A stretch of 52,490 bases of DNA. Source: Planctomycetota bacterium. Lineage in GTDB: Bacteria > Planctomycetota > B15-G4. Shown in pieces: positions 1 to 9,900 of this stretch. The notes beneath the pieces are model-generated. The model ran no database searches. It saw only the letters and a program-made list of their open reading frames with translations, and had not been told where the DNA came from. Each line of letters opens with the position of its first letter. Positions within the stretch are counted from its first letter, which is position 1. The position numbers and the translations under genes were made by a program. The DNA lies in NCBI GenBank assembly GCA_029259745.1, contig JAJDEO010000021.1, forward strand, positions 1-52,490, read 5' to 3'.

Positions 1-610
1 ATCCCACCGTCACCAAGAGCCGTGTCTGAGCGCCGACGTCCCCGTCACCCGCCAACGGCGGACACGCGCAAGAACAGCACACCGCACCATCTCCCGTACG
101 CCGCGCTCCGCCTGAGCTCCGCAAGGGCTCCACTCCGCGCGGCTGCCCTGACGACACCCGACGCGTCAGACCGAACACCGATGCGCAGAGCCATCACCCG
201 ACTCACCGCGCCCGCCCAGGCCACCTGCAAAGCCCGTCACGATCTCGCCGCCCACCGTCCCCGAGGATCAACGATCCCGCGTGCCCTCCAGCGCGCCACG
301 ACCGAACCTCCGGCACGAGCACCACTCGCCCCTCTCCCCAGGCCGTTGTGGGCACCCCCACGAGTCGCAGCCACCGAGCCGAGGGGAGGCGACGAGGACG
401 CCGTCAGCGACTTCATGCCGTCGCAGCAACCGCCACGCGATCCCACCCACCGCCACGAGGCATGCCCGAGCGACGGCGTCCTCGTCGCCTCCCCTCGGCG
501 GACAAGCACCCCCATCCCCTTGTCTCACCGCCCGAACTCCGTCATCGTCAACCCTCACGCCCCCAACGCCCCCCCGTCCCCGCAACCAGCCCCCAAACGC
601 CCGGCATCCC
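1..610. other. Leader region without a convincing gene
   Basis: The long open frames here are Pro/Arg/Ala-rich products of the base composition and match no family I recognise. Frame 3 ends with a stop at 27-29 after eight codons (PTVTKSRV), which could be the last residues of a plus-strand gene that starts before the window. Apart from the inverted repeat at 378-499, no clear promoter or RNA gene was seen. The stretch reads directly into the glycosyltransferase start at 611. Confidence 0.5.
378..499. repeat. Perfect 28-bp inverted repeat with 66-nt spacer
   Basis: Positions 378-405 are exactly reverse-complementary to 472-499. The arms are very GC-rich and begin GCCGAGGGGAGGCGACGAGG. The pairing stops at 377/500 and at 406/471. 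Transcribed, it would form a very stable hairpin about 110 nt before the glycosyltransferase start. No T-tract follows, so a simple intrinsic terminator is not obvious. It could be a terminator of an upstream gene, a REP-like or MITE-like element, or a cis-regulatory hairpin. Confidence 0.85.
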
Positions 611-1486
611 ATGGACCTCACCATCGTCATCCCGGCCTACAACGAGGCCGGCGCCATCGGCCCCGTGCTCGAAGAGCTCGCCGCGACGATGTCCTCCTCC
701 GACCTCGACTACGAGATCGTCGTGGTCGACGACGGCAGCGCCGACGGGACGAGCGAGGTGATCCGCGAACTCGCGCCGAAGCTGCCCCGCGTCCGCGTCA
801 TCGTGCACCCGCGCAACCGCGGCTACGGCGCGTCCCTGAAAACGGGCATCCACTCGGCCAACGCCGAGATCATCGCCATCACCGATGCCGACGGCACCTA
901 CCCCAACGAACGCATCCCCGAGTTCTTCGCCATGATGCAGGGTGAAGGCAACGACACCGACATGGTCGTCGGCGCGCGCGTGGGTGACGACGTCCACATC
1001 CCGCTGATCCGGCGCCCCGCGAAGGCCTTCCTGCGCGGCCTCGCGAACTACCTCTCGAACCACCACATCCCCGACCTCAACTCGGGCCTGCGCCTCTTCC
1101 GCCGCGACGCCGCGATCGAGTGCTTCAACCTCATCAGCGACGGCTTCAGCTTCACGACGACGATCACGATGTCGTTCATGGCGCGTCACCGGCACGTGGT
1201 CTTCGAGAAGATCGACTACCACCAGCGCACGGGCAGCTCCAAGATCCGCCCGTTCTACGACACGTTCAACTTCCTCGTGCTGATCCTGCGGGTGTCGGTC
1301 TACTTCGAGCCGCTAAAGGTCTTCCTGCCCATCTCGGGGCTGCTCGCGCTCTTCGGCCTCATCTGGGGCTTCGTGCAGTGGCGCCTCATCGGCGGACTTG
1401 GCGAAGCGCCCGTGCTGCTGCTCGTCTCGGCGCTGCAGATCCTACTCGTCGGCCTCATCGCGGACATGATCAGCCGCAAGCGCTAG
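611..1486 (+). CDS. Family 2 glycosyltransferase, polyprenol-phosphate sugar transferase type
   Basis: A 291-residue protein that probably transfers a sugar from a nucleotide donor to a polyprenyl phosphate at the inner membrane. The GT-A fold begins at residue 1 (LTIVIPAYNE). The nucleotide-binding Asp pair is in VVVDDGSADGT (residues 37-47) and the metal-binding DxD-type motif is TDADGTYP (91-98). The SGLRLFRR segment (158-165) and QRTGSSKI (205-212) are typical of DPM1/GtrB-like enzymes. Two hydrophobic segments close the protein (about 237-256 and 266-287). The frame is open upstream, but this ATG puts the family's first beta strand at the N-terminus. The exact donor and acceptor cannot be read from sequence. 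The methyltransferase follows after about 210 bp on the same strand. Confidence 0.9.
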   Translation: MDLTIVIPAYNEAGAIGPVLEELAATMSSSDLDYEIVVVDDGSADGTSEVIRELAPKLPRVRVIVHPRNRGYGASLKTGIHSANAEIIAITDADGTYPNERIPEFFAMMQGEGNDTDMVVGARVGDDVHIPLIRRPAKAFLRGLANYLSNHHIPDLNSGLRLFRRDAAIECFNLISDGFSFTTTITMSFMARHRHVVFEKIDYHQRTGSSKIRPFYDTFNFLVLILRVSVYFEPLKVFLPISGLLALFGLIWGFVQWRLIGGLGEAPVLLLVSALQILLVGLIADMISRKR

Positions 1487-1697
1487 TCCGGATCATCCAC
1501 CGGCTGGAAACTCTCGACACGTCGAGCAGAACGCCCCTTTCACGTCTTCGAGCCTGAATCGCCGAACCTCGGCGGTCGGGCTCCGCGAGCGTGCCGGCGA
1601 GACCGCGCGCCGACGCGTTCGCCATCAAGTCGCAGGCGGTGCTTCTCGAAAAGGTACGGACCACCCCGCCCGTAATCCGTCCACAGCGAGAGTCACC

Positions 1698-2492
1698 ATG
1701 GTCCAGATGCAGCAGGTCGACTTCGGCCGGATCGCCCAGGCGTACGCTCGCCATCGCCCGCCGTACCCGGAGCAGCTCTTCACGCGCTTCGCGGAACTCG
1801 GCGTCGGTGTGCCGGGACAGCGGGTCGTCGACCTCGGCACGGGGACGGGATCGCTCGCGCGGTCGCTCATGCGCAACAACTGCCTCGTGACCGGCGTCGA
1901 CTCCTCGCCGGAGATCATCGACGAGGCCGGGCGGATCGACCGCGAACTGGGCTCGGAGATCGACTACGTCGTCGCGCCGGCCGAGAACACCGGGCTGGCC
2001 GACCAGTACTGCGACGTCGTCGTCGCGGGCCAGTGTTGGCACTGGTTCGACCCTGTGGCTGCGGGCGCCGAGGCCGCGCGCATCCTCAAGCCCGGCGGGA
2101 CGCTCGCCCTCGCGAACTTCGACTGGGTCCCGCGCCGCGGCGGCGTCGTCGAGGCCACCGAGGCGCTCATCAAGCGTCACAATCCGGACTGGGCGGGAGG
2201 TGGTCGCAACGGTCTCTACTCGCGCTGGATCGACCAGGTCTACGCCGCCGGGTTCATCAACTCGATCACGTTCGCGTTCGCGACCATCGTGCCCTTCACG
2301 CACGAACAGTGGCGCGGCCGCGTGCGCTCCTCGGCGGCCGTCGCCGGCAGCCTCACGCCGGATGCCGTCCGCGCCGTCGACGAGGACATGCGCGATCTGC
2401 TCGACACGTACTTCCCGCGCGAGCCCGTCGAGGCGCTGCACCGCGTCTTCGCCTTGGTCTGCCGCAAGCCCAGCGCAAAGAGCGCTCGCTGA
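1698..2492 (+). CDS. Class I SAM-dependent methyltransferase
   Basis: A 264-residue soluble protein with a Methyltransf_11-type Rossmann fold. The SAM-binding motif I is VVDLGTGTG (residues 43-51), followed by an acidic motif at the end of strand 2 (VTGVDSS) and the post-motif ILKPGGTLAL. An aromatic segment, CWHWFDP, near residues 112-118 matches the WHWF signature common in this family. The substrate is unknown. An alternative start three codons downstream is possible. The gene stands alone between the glycosyltransferase and the TPR operon. Confidence 0.88.
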   Translation: MVQMQQVDFGRIAQAYARHRPPYPEQLFTRFAELGVGVPGQRVVDLGTGTGSLARSLMRNNCLVTGVDSSPEIIDEAGRIDRELGSEIDYVVAPAENTGLADQYCDVVVAGQCWHWFDPVAAGAEAARILKPGGTLALANFDWVPRRGGVVEATEALIKRHNPDWAGGGRNGLYSRWIDQVYAAGFINSITFAFATIVPFTHEQWRGRVRSSAAVAGSLTPDAVRAVDEDMRDLLDTYFPREPVEALHRVFALVCRKPSAKSAR

Positions 2493-2816
2493 CGCCCAGC
2501 CGCGCCGCCTCCAGCAGTGCTCCCAGCGTCCCGTAGGCGACACACCGTCGCCCCCGCGCTCCAGCGTGCGCGAGGAAAAGTTGCGGGCCGCTGCAATCCT
2601 CCGAGCCCGAATCGCAACGACCGCGAGTTCCACCTTGCGCGGGTCGTGCGGACAGCGGCCCGGCTCCCTCGCGTGTCACGACGCCCGGGGGACGCCTGCG
2701 AATCTCTCCAACAACGCGCCCTGCCTTTCGTATCGAGGCGGATACTTCTGCCTCGCGCGTCTTCGGGAAGAGCGCGCGTCGCGGTGGAACGCGCGCCGAG
2801 GAGAGAGAGGCTGTCG
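2493..2816 (+). other. Intergenic leader of the TPR/Exb operon
   Basis: No gene seen. An open frame runs through this stretch into the TPR gene, but it is Arg/Pro-rich without family character, and the TPR protein has a proper signal peptide starting at 2817. A purine-rich GAGGAGAGAGAGG tract at about 2798-2810 is the likely ribosome-binding region for 2817. The promoter of the operon should lie here, but I could not assign a -35/-10 pair. Confidence 0.5.
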
Positions 2817-5800
2817 ATGCAAAGTGTGTGTGGTGCAGTGGTTCGGGTGGTCCTGGCGCTCAGCGTCGCAACGCTCGCGGTCGCGCAAGACGCCGCCGAA
2901 GAGGCGGCCTACATCCGCGGCTTGTCACAGCGCGGGTTGCACGACCTGGTCGTGCGCGAGGCGAGCGACTTCCTCGACGATCATCCGCGTGACGAGGCCG
3001 CACCGCTCGTCCGCTACCAGCTCGCCTGCGCGCTGTACGACCTCGACCGACGCGACGAGGCGGCGCCCTACTTCCGCACGCTCGTCACCGATCGCGCCTT
3101 CCGCTACGCGCCCGAGTCGAACTTCCGCCTGGGACAATGCGAGCTCGATGCCGATCGCGCGGGGCCCGCTCGCGAAGCGCTGCTGCGCGTCGTCGCGGAT
3201 GACGACGCCGACTATCTGCATGCCGCGGCGCGCTTCCTGCTCGGGGAGGCGTGCATGCGTCTCGACGACTTCGCCGCTGCCGAGCAGCACTACGCCGCCG
3301 TGGTCGCGGCCGGAGGTGAGAATGCCCTCGCGGCGCGCGCGTCGCTCGCGTGGTGTGCCTACCGACGCGAGCAGTACAGCCAGACACGGGAGCGCGCCGC
3401 CGATGTCCTCGGCCGCCGGCCAGACGCCGCGGTCGCCTCCGAGATGCACTTCCTCACCGGCGAGGCCCACCTCGCCGAGACAGCCTATCCCAAGGCGCTG
3501 AGTTCCTACGGCAAGGTCGCGAACGGCAGCTTCACGGCCGCAACCCTGCGCGGTGCCGGTGTCGCCCTCGCGGGGCTCGACCGTCACGCCGAGGCCGCCG
3601 AGAGCTTCGCACGCGTCGTCGCTGACCACGCCGACAGCCCGTATCTCGCCGAATGCGCCCGTCGCAGCGGCGTGCACCTCGTCCTCGCTGGCGAACCTGC
3701 CGCCGCGCTGAAGGCGCTCGAGCACCGCGCCGTCGGGGACGACGCCGAGGCGTCCTACTGGAAGGGCCGCGCCGAAGCCGGACGTGATCGCAACGAAGCC
3801 GCGCTGCAGTGGTTCGAGCGCGCCGCGCGTCAATCGCCGGGTGACGAGCTCGTGGGCTTCCTCGCCACGGCTCGCGGCGACGCCCTCATGGCGCTCGGGA
3901 ACACGGCCGAAGCCGCCCGCGCCTACGCCGACGCCGGTTCGGGTGACGCGCAGCACGCCGCGGCCATCGCGCACCTCAACGCCGGCGACCCGAGCAAGGC
4001 GCTCGCAGCCGTCACGCCGCTCGTCGAGAACAACGCCGACGTCACCGGCGACGTCTTCCTCACGCAAGGCGAGGCGCTCTTCGCCCTCGAGCGCTACGAC
4101 GAGGCTGAGGCGGCCTTCGCGTCGTCGCTGGAGAACGAGGCCTCGCAGCGCGCCATGTCGCGCATCGCCTGGTGTCGCCACTTGCGCGGTGACGACGCGA
4201 CGGCCGCGAAGCTCTTCACGCGCGTCGCCGCCGAAGCGTCGACCACACCCGAGGGCATCGACGCCCTCTACATGGCGGGGCGCTGCTACGAAAAGATCGG
4301 CAAGGGCGGCGAGGCCGTCGCGCCGTGGACGGCGTACCTCGCGTCGGCACCCGACGGCGCGCATCGTGACGAGGTCTTGTTCGGGCTCGCGCGCTTCGAC
4401 GAACGCAACGCCGACCGGCACCTCGCCGAGCTCGTGTCCGCCCACCCGGGCAGCGCCTTCGGAACCGTCGGCGTCTTCGAGCTCGCCGAACGCGACGCCG
4501 CGGCCGGCGATCTCGACAGCGCCCGCACCCGTTACCAGCTCGTCCTCGACGCCGACCCGCAGCTCGCGGCCCGCGCTCGCTACGGTCTCGCCTGGGTCGC
4601 GTCGAGCAACGACGATCACGACGAAGCCGCCAAGCAGCTCATGGCGTTGCTCTCGACCCAGGGTGTCGGCGCTGAACTCGGGCTCGCGGCCTGCGAGCTG
4701 CTCGTCTGGACTCAGCACGAGCGCGGCGATGCCAAGGGTGCCGAGAGCGCCTGGCGCGCTCTGGCCGTGAACACGAGCGACGCGCAGTTGCTGATCGCCA
4801 ACGCGCACACGGTCGCCTCGGCCTGGGCGGCCTCCGAATCGCCCGGCGCGGCGGGTGCCTTCTGGGACGCCGTGGCCCAGACGCGCGGCGTCGTCGATCA
4901 GCCCGACGCACGCGCCACGGCCTGGCTCGAAGCGGCTTGGGCAGCGCTCGACGCCGGCGACCTCCCGCTGGCCCGACGTCGACTCACGTCGGCCGCCAAG
5001 GAACACCCCGATCCCGGCGCGATCGCCGAGGCTGCGTTCTTCGTGGCCGAAGCCCTCGCCGACGACGGCGACATCGAACGCGCGATGGAGCTCTACGAGG
5101 CGGCCACTGCAACGCCGGGCTGGGCCGGACGCGACCGCGCCCTCTATCGCCAGGGATTCCTGCACCTCGAAGGCGAGCGCTACGCCGAGGCCATCGCGCC
5201 GTTCGTCGAGCTGGCAAACACCTACTCCGACAGCGTCCTGCGCGGTGAGTCGCTCTTCCTCGCGGGCGAAGCGGCCTTCCGCGCCGGCAACTACAAGGCC
5301 TGCGTCACGCACACATCCGAGATGCTCGACGACTACGCGCGCCACGCCGTCGCTCCCAAGGCGCGCTTCCGCCAAGGCCTCGCCCTCGCGCAGCTCGACC
5401 GTTGGGAAGACGCTGAAAACGCGCTCACGACACTCATGCGTCGCCACGCCGATTTCGAGCACGCCCTCGAGGCCGAGCTCTGGCGCGGACGAGCACTCGC
5501 ACAGATCGGACAGCCCCGAGCTGCGCGCGCTGCGTTCCAGCGTGTCGTCAGCGAAGACCGCGGCGTGCTTGCTGCGCGCGCGCAGATCGGGCTCGGACAA
5601 CTCGAACTCATCGACGGTGACGTCGAGTCGGCCCTGTCGTCGTTTCTGAAAGTCGCCGTGCTCTACGAGGACGGCGAAGAGGTCGCCCACTCTCTGCTGC
5701 TCGCCGGCGAATGCCTCGAGTCGCTCGGACAACCCGACCGTGCCGCCGACCGCTACCGCGAGTTGATCGAACGTCACGCCAGCTCGCCACATGCCGCGAC

Positions 5801-5828
5801 GGCCCGTCAACGCCTCGCGCGCCGCTGA
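2817..5828 (+). CDS. Exported TPR-repeat protein, first gene of an ExbB/ExbD operon
   Basis: A 1003-residue protein with a signal peptide (hydrophobic core VVRVVLALSVATLAVA, predicted cleavage after about residue 23), so it acts in the periplasm. The rest is a near-continuous solenoid of tetratricopeptide-like helices. Recurrent patterns such as 'Y..A...F..V....P.S..A..A.f..G' (for example ERYDEAEAAFASSLENEA) resemble the outer-membrane lipoprotein/YbgF (CpoB) type of TPR. The start is chosen because the ATG follows a GAGGAGAGAGAGG tract and begins the signal peptide, whereas the upstream frame has no such character. ExbB follows after about 60 bp, so the protein is likely a periplasmic scaffold or partner of that energised complex. 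The precise partner is not visible. Confidence 0.85.
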   Translation: MQSVCGAVVRVVLALSVATLAVAQDAAEEAAYIRGLSQRGLHDLVVREASDFLDDHPRDEAAPLVRYQLACALYDLDRRDEAAPYFRTLVTDRAFRYAPESNFRLGQCELDADRAGPAREALLRVVADDDADYLHAAARFLLGEACMRLDDFAAAEQHYAAVVAAGGENALAARASLAWCAYRREQYSQTRERAADVLGRRPDAAVASEMHFLTGEAHLAETAYPKALSSYGKVANGSFTAATLRGAGVALAGLDRHAEAAESFARVVADHADSPYLAECARRSGVHLVLAGEPAAALKALEHRAVGDDAEASYWKGRAEAGRDRNEAALQWFERAARQSPGDELVGFLATARGDALMALGNTAEAARAYADAGSGDAQHAAAIAHLNAGDPSKALAAVTPLVENNADVTGDVFLTQGEALFALERYDEAEAAFASSLENEASQRAMSRIAWCRHLRGDDATAAKLFTRVAAEASTTPEGIDALYMAGRCYEKIGKGGEAVAPWTAYLASAPDGAHRDEVLFGLARFDERNADRHLAELVSAHPGSAFGTVGVFELAERDAAAGDLDSARTRYQLVLDADPQLAARARYGLAWVASSNDDHDEAAKQLMALLSTQGVGAELGLAACELLVWTQHERGDAKGAESAWRALAVNTSDAQLLIANAHTVASAWAASESPGAAGAFWDAVAQTRGVVDQPDARATAWLEAAWAALDAGDLPLARRRLTSAAKEHPDPGAIAEAAFFVAEALADDGDIERAMELYEAATATPGWAGRDRALYRQGFLHLEGERYAEAIAPFVELANTYSDSVLRGESLFLAGEAAFRAGNYKACVTHTSEMLDDYARHAVAPKARFRQGLALAQLDRWEDAENALTTLMRRHADFEHALEAELWRGRALAQIGQPRAARAAFQRVVSEDRGVLAARAQIGLGQLELIDGDVESALSSFLKVAVLYEDGEEVAHSLLLAGECLESLGQPDRAADRYRELIERHASSPHAATARQRLARR

Positions 5829-5872
5829 ACAGAAGACACCACATACTGAATCACGAATCCGCGCCGCTCGTA

Positions 5873-5878
5873 GAGGAG
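5873..5878 (+). promoter_or_regulatory. Shine-Dalgarno GAGGAG deciding a GTG start
   Basis: GAGGAG lies 8 nt before GTG 5887 and 23 nt before the first ATG at 5902. The spacing favours the GTG as the true start of the ExbB/TolQ gene. Confidence 0.6.
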
Positions 5879-5886
5879 ATGAGTCC

Positions 5887-6546
5887 GTGCCGCAAGAAAC
5901 CATGAGCTTTGATTCGCTGTACGACATCCTGATGGGTGGCGGGCCGCTGATGATCCCGATCGCGATCTGTTCCGTCATCGCGCTCGCGTACATGTGCGAG
6001 CGGTCGATCCGCCTGCGCGCCGCGCGTCTTTCGAGCAAGCGCTTCGAGGACGAACTCGCCTCGGCCGTGCGAGCGGGCGGGGCCTCCGCCGGCGTGCAGC
6101 TGTGTGAGGCCAAGTCGACGAGCCAGGCGAAGGTCCTCGCCGTCGGGATGCGCTACGCCGACTGGCCGTACCTCGAGCGCGAGAAGGCCGTCGAGGACGC
6201 CGGATCGCGCGAGGTCCAGCGCCTCAGCGCAAACCTCAAGCCGCTCGTCGTGATCGGCATGATCGCGCCGCTGCTCGGTCTCCTCGGCACGGTCTGGGGC
6301 ATGATCGAAGCCTTCGCGAGCATCGCTCTCGAGAGCGGGCTCGGTTCGCCCGAAACGCTCGCGAGCGGCATCAGTCAGGCGCTCGTCACGACGGCCGCCG
6401 GTCTCTGCGTCGCGATTCCGAGCCAGGCCGCGTACTACTTCTTCAAGAGCAAGATCGATCGCTTCGTGCGCCAGACCGAGGACGCCTACGCCCAGACGGC
6501 CCCGCTACTCGGCGCACCCGTCGCCAGCGAAAGCGTTGCGGCATGA
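5887..6546 (+). CDS. exbB: ExbB/TolQ/MotA family proton-channel subunit
   Basis: A 219-residue inner-membrane protein that pairs with ExbD to convert proton-motive force into movement of a TonB/TolA-type partner. Three transmembrane helices are visible: about residues 17-37, 118-142 and 161-186. The family signatures are LLGLLGTVWGMIEAF in helix 2 and ALVTTAAGLCVAIPSQA in helix 3. The GTG start is chosen for its Shine-Dalgarno spacing. ATG 5902 would remove five residues. The stop overlaps the exbD start as ATGA, which implies translational coupling. TolQ and ExbB cannot be told apart by sequence alone. Confidence 0.92.
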   Translation: MPQETMSFDSLYDILMGGGPLMIPIAICSVIALAYMCERSIRLRAARLSSKRFEDELASAVRAGGASAGVQLCEAKSTSQAKVLAVGMRYADWPYLEREKAVEDAGSREVQRLSANLKPLVVIGMIAPLLGLLGTVWGMIEAFASIALESGLGSPETLASGISQALVTTAAGLCVAIPSQAAYYFFKSKIDRFVRQTEDAYAQTAPLLGAPVASESVAA

Positions 6547-6953
6547 AGATCGGCGACACGCAGGACGACGAACCCGTCCTCAACCTCACGCCGATGATCG
6601 ACGTCGTCTTCCAGCTGCTCATCTTCTTCATGGTGGCGACGACGTTCCTCGACCCCGAGAAGGAGATTGAGATCGAGCTGCCCGAGGCGTCGTCGGGCAC
6701 CGAGACGGAGGCCGAGGCGGACGAGATCATCATCAACGTGCTCGCCGACGGCGGGATCGTCGTGTCGGGTGAGCGCATGACGACGGACGAACTGCTGGCG
6801 CGCCTCGAAAGCGCCGCGCGGACGAACCCGCAGATGGCCGTGACGATCCGCGGCGACCGTCTCGTGCACCACGAGCACATCGTCGGCGTCATGGACGCCT
6901 GCGGTCAGGCGGGGCTCTTCAACCTCGCCGTCGGCACGATGGAAGGCGCCTGA
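6543..6953 (+). CDS. exbD: ExbD/TolR biopolymer transport protein
   Basis: A 136-residue protein with one N-terminal membrane helix and a periplasmic domain. The helix carries LNLTPMIDVVFQLLIFFMV with the essential proton-pathway Asp at residue 20. The periplasmic part ends with the typical 'vtIRGDrlv.h..iv.vmd.c..aG...l.vGt' pattern (residues about 98-133). Its ATG overlaps the exbB stop, and the next gene begins 4 nt after its stop, so the three genes are almost certainly one transcription unit. Confidence 0.93.
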   Translation: MKIGDTQDDEPVLNLTPMIDVVFQLLIFFMVATTFLDPEKEIEIELPEASSGTETEAEADEIIINVLADGGIVVSGERMTTDELLARLESAARTNPQMAVTIRGDRLVHHEHIVGVMDACGQAGLFNLAVGTMEGA

Positions 6954-6957
6954 GACC

Positions 6958-9900
6958 TTGAAACTCCCACCCAACACGATGCGCACCGTGGTGATCGTGG
7001 TGGCGCTGGTGTCCGCCGGCTTCTTCGCCGCGTACCTGCGCTTTCTGCCCTATCTCGAGCGCGAGGCGACCTACACCGACGGTCGTGCGCACTACGAACT
7101 CGACGAGATCGAGCGGCTGCGGTTCGCCGTGTGGGACGACGCCGAAGCGCTCGGCGTGGAGGTGAACGGGCCCGAGAACGAAGGGCGCGGTGCCATCTCG
7201 CCCGATGGGCGCTACCTCGTGTTCACGGTGGGCGAGGAAGGTCTCAACGCCGACCTCTACGTCGCTGACCTCGTCGACGGACGCGCCGTCGACGCGCGCC
7301 CACTGATGCGCGCCAACACGACGGCCGACGACATCGCGCCGGCATTCTCGAACGACGCCCTGTGGCTGTCGTCGAACCGCCCCGGCGGCGTCGGTGGCTA
7401 CGACATCTACCGCGTCCCCTACCGCGACGGCACGTTCGGCTTCGCCGAGACGCTCGAGGCCGGCCTCAACACCACCGCCGACGAACTCGACCCCGCGCCC
7501 GTGCCCGGTTCACGCGCCCTCGCCTTCGCGTCGAGCCGTCGACGCGCGATGGGCCTCGACCTCTACCTCGCAGCACCGCTAGGCGAGACACTCACCGACG
7601 CCGGAACTCTCGTCGATCCGATTCTCGTACCTGGGGAAGCCGAGCGCGCCGAGGTCACCGACAGCGCGTGGAACGTCACGCCGCTCGACGCGCTCAACAC
7701 GCCTTTCCACGACCGCGACCCGGCCTTTGCAAACGACGGGCTGACGCTCTTCTTCGCGTCCAACCGCAGCGGTGGACTCGGCGGCTTCGACCTCTACCAG
7801 TCTGTGCAGAGCGCCGGTGCGTGGCAGCCGAGCCAGTCGCTGGGCACCCTCAACGACACGTTCGACGAACGCGCGCCGTCTCCCTCGCGCGACGGCTTCA
7901 CGCTGCTCTTCACGACGAGCGACGGCGTCTCGGACAGCACCGACCTCCTGCGCGCCTCGTCGCGCGAGCTCTACCGCCTCCCCGGGCGCCCGGTCGGTTG
8001 GTTCGACCTCACGGTGCTCGCCCTGCTGCTCCTGCTCGCGCTGCTCGCGTGGCTCGGCAAGCACTGGGAAGCGCTCGACATCCTCTACAAGTGCCTGCTC
8101 GTCTCGCTGTTGATCCACCTGCTCATGGCGTACTGGTTCCGCGACGTCTACGTGGATCCCGAGCAGGTCGAGCTGCCGCCGCCGACGCCGTCGTTCCGCG
8201 TCACGCTTGCGGCCTCGCCTTCGGCCATCGCGCAGCAGCAGGAGCGCGCCGGTCAGGTCGACGACAGCTCGTCGCGCAGTGAACTCACGGCCCAGGCGCC
8301 CAGTCGCGCCGAGTCGGCTCAGTTGGCGGACCTCGTCGGCGAGCAGGAGGCGCCGACGCCGGATGCCAGTGGTGGGCTCGAGGCGCCGCAGCTCGCGCAG
8401 GCCGCGGCACCGTCGGCGGCGCCGGCGGGCGAGGCAACTCCGGCACGCGACGCCAGCGCCGCATCGGCGGGCGTGAAGCTGTCGACGCCCGACACGTCCA
8501 CCGCGACACGCACGGCGAGCGACGCCGCGGCGCTGGTCGTGACATCCACGCGCGTCTCGAACGCCGACGACGCCGCTGCGGCGCGCGGAACGCCCTCGGC
8601 GCGCGTGCGCCCGTCGCGCTCCGAAAGCGGTGACCCCGGACTCGCGGCCGAAGTGTCTGCGCCGACGCCGGCGCGCGGCGAGCTGTCGATGCCGAGTCTG
8701 TCCGACAACGACATGCCGGCCACGTCGGGCAGCGTCGTGAGCGGTGCGCGTGCTGCCGATGCCCCGGCACCCGAGCGTGCGCGCGGTGCGGCGGCGCCTG
8801 CGCTCGTCGCGCTCGAAGGCGGCGGCCCGACGCGTGCGGCGCCCGAAGCCGCGCCGACGCTGTCGCTCGACGGCCTAGGCGCTTCGTCGGGCGGTGTGCG
8901 TTCCGCGCCGGCATCGTCGCGTGGGTCACCGAGTGCGCCGGCGCGACTTTCGGCCTCGCTCGGCGGCGCCGGCGAGACCCCGCGCACGAACGCCGCGCCG
9001 CCGTCGGGTGGGTTGACGGCGCCGCTCGTCGCGTCGGGCTCGTCGTCGGGACCGAGCATCTCGCAGTCGACATCGTCGTCCGCGCGCGCACCGGCACGCC
9101 GTGATGCGCTCGGCGACGTCGCGCTCGTCACGCCTGCCGATGAACCCGGCGAAGGGCTCAGGCGCTCCACCGACGCGGTCGGCGAATCATCGGCGTCGTT
9201 CGACGTCGCGTCGCTCGACCTCGGTCGCTCGTCGCTCCCGGCGTCGCGCCGGCGAGCCGAACCGAGCCGCCGGCCGTCCCGCATCGGCTCGCCGGGTACG
9301 TCGGCAGCCACGCTCGGCGGTCCGCTCGCTGCGCCGACGCTTGCCCCGCTGTCGATGCCCGTTGCCTCGGCTGACATCCGCCCCGCGCCCGTCACCACAC
9401 CGGCCGACACCTTCGCCGAGACGCCCTATCGCACGCGTTTCGGCGACGAGAAGCTCCGCGCGCTCGAAGAGTTCGGCGGCAGCGAGGAAACCGAACGCGC
9501 CGTGCGCCTCGGCCTGCGCTACCTCGCGGACATCCAGCGCAGCGACGGGCACTGGGGTTCGGCTTCCGACTACGACGATAAGTACGGTCGCGTCACGGTC
9601 GGCAAGACGGGCCTGTGCCTGCTCGCGTTCCTCGGCGCCGGCCACACGCCCGACTCCGACACCGAGTACTCCGACGTCACGGCCCGCGCCGTCGATCTGC
9701 TGCTCAGCGTTCAGGACGACGACAGCGGGCACTTCGGCTACACGGCGGCCTACTCGCACGGCATCGCGACTTACGCCCTGGCGGAGTGCTTCGCGCTCAC
9801 GAAAGACCGCAAGCTGCGCGCGCCGCTCGAGCGCGCCGTCGCGCACATCCTGAGCAAGCAGAACCGCACCAACGACCGTCGGCGCAACGGCGGGTGGAGC

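Noticed and set aside
22..945. 307-codon frame at the left edge overlapping the glycosyltransferase
   Set aside because: Arg/Pro/His-rich, no motifs, and overlaps the true glycosyltransferase frame.
2925..6113. 1062-codon open frame antisense to the TPR gene
   Set aside because: It mirrors the codon bias of the sense gene, has no family motifs and spans the end of two real genes. The sense strand has signal peptide, TPR pattern and operon context.
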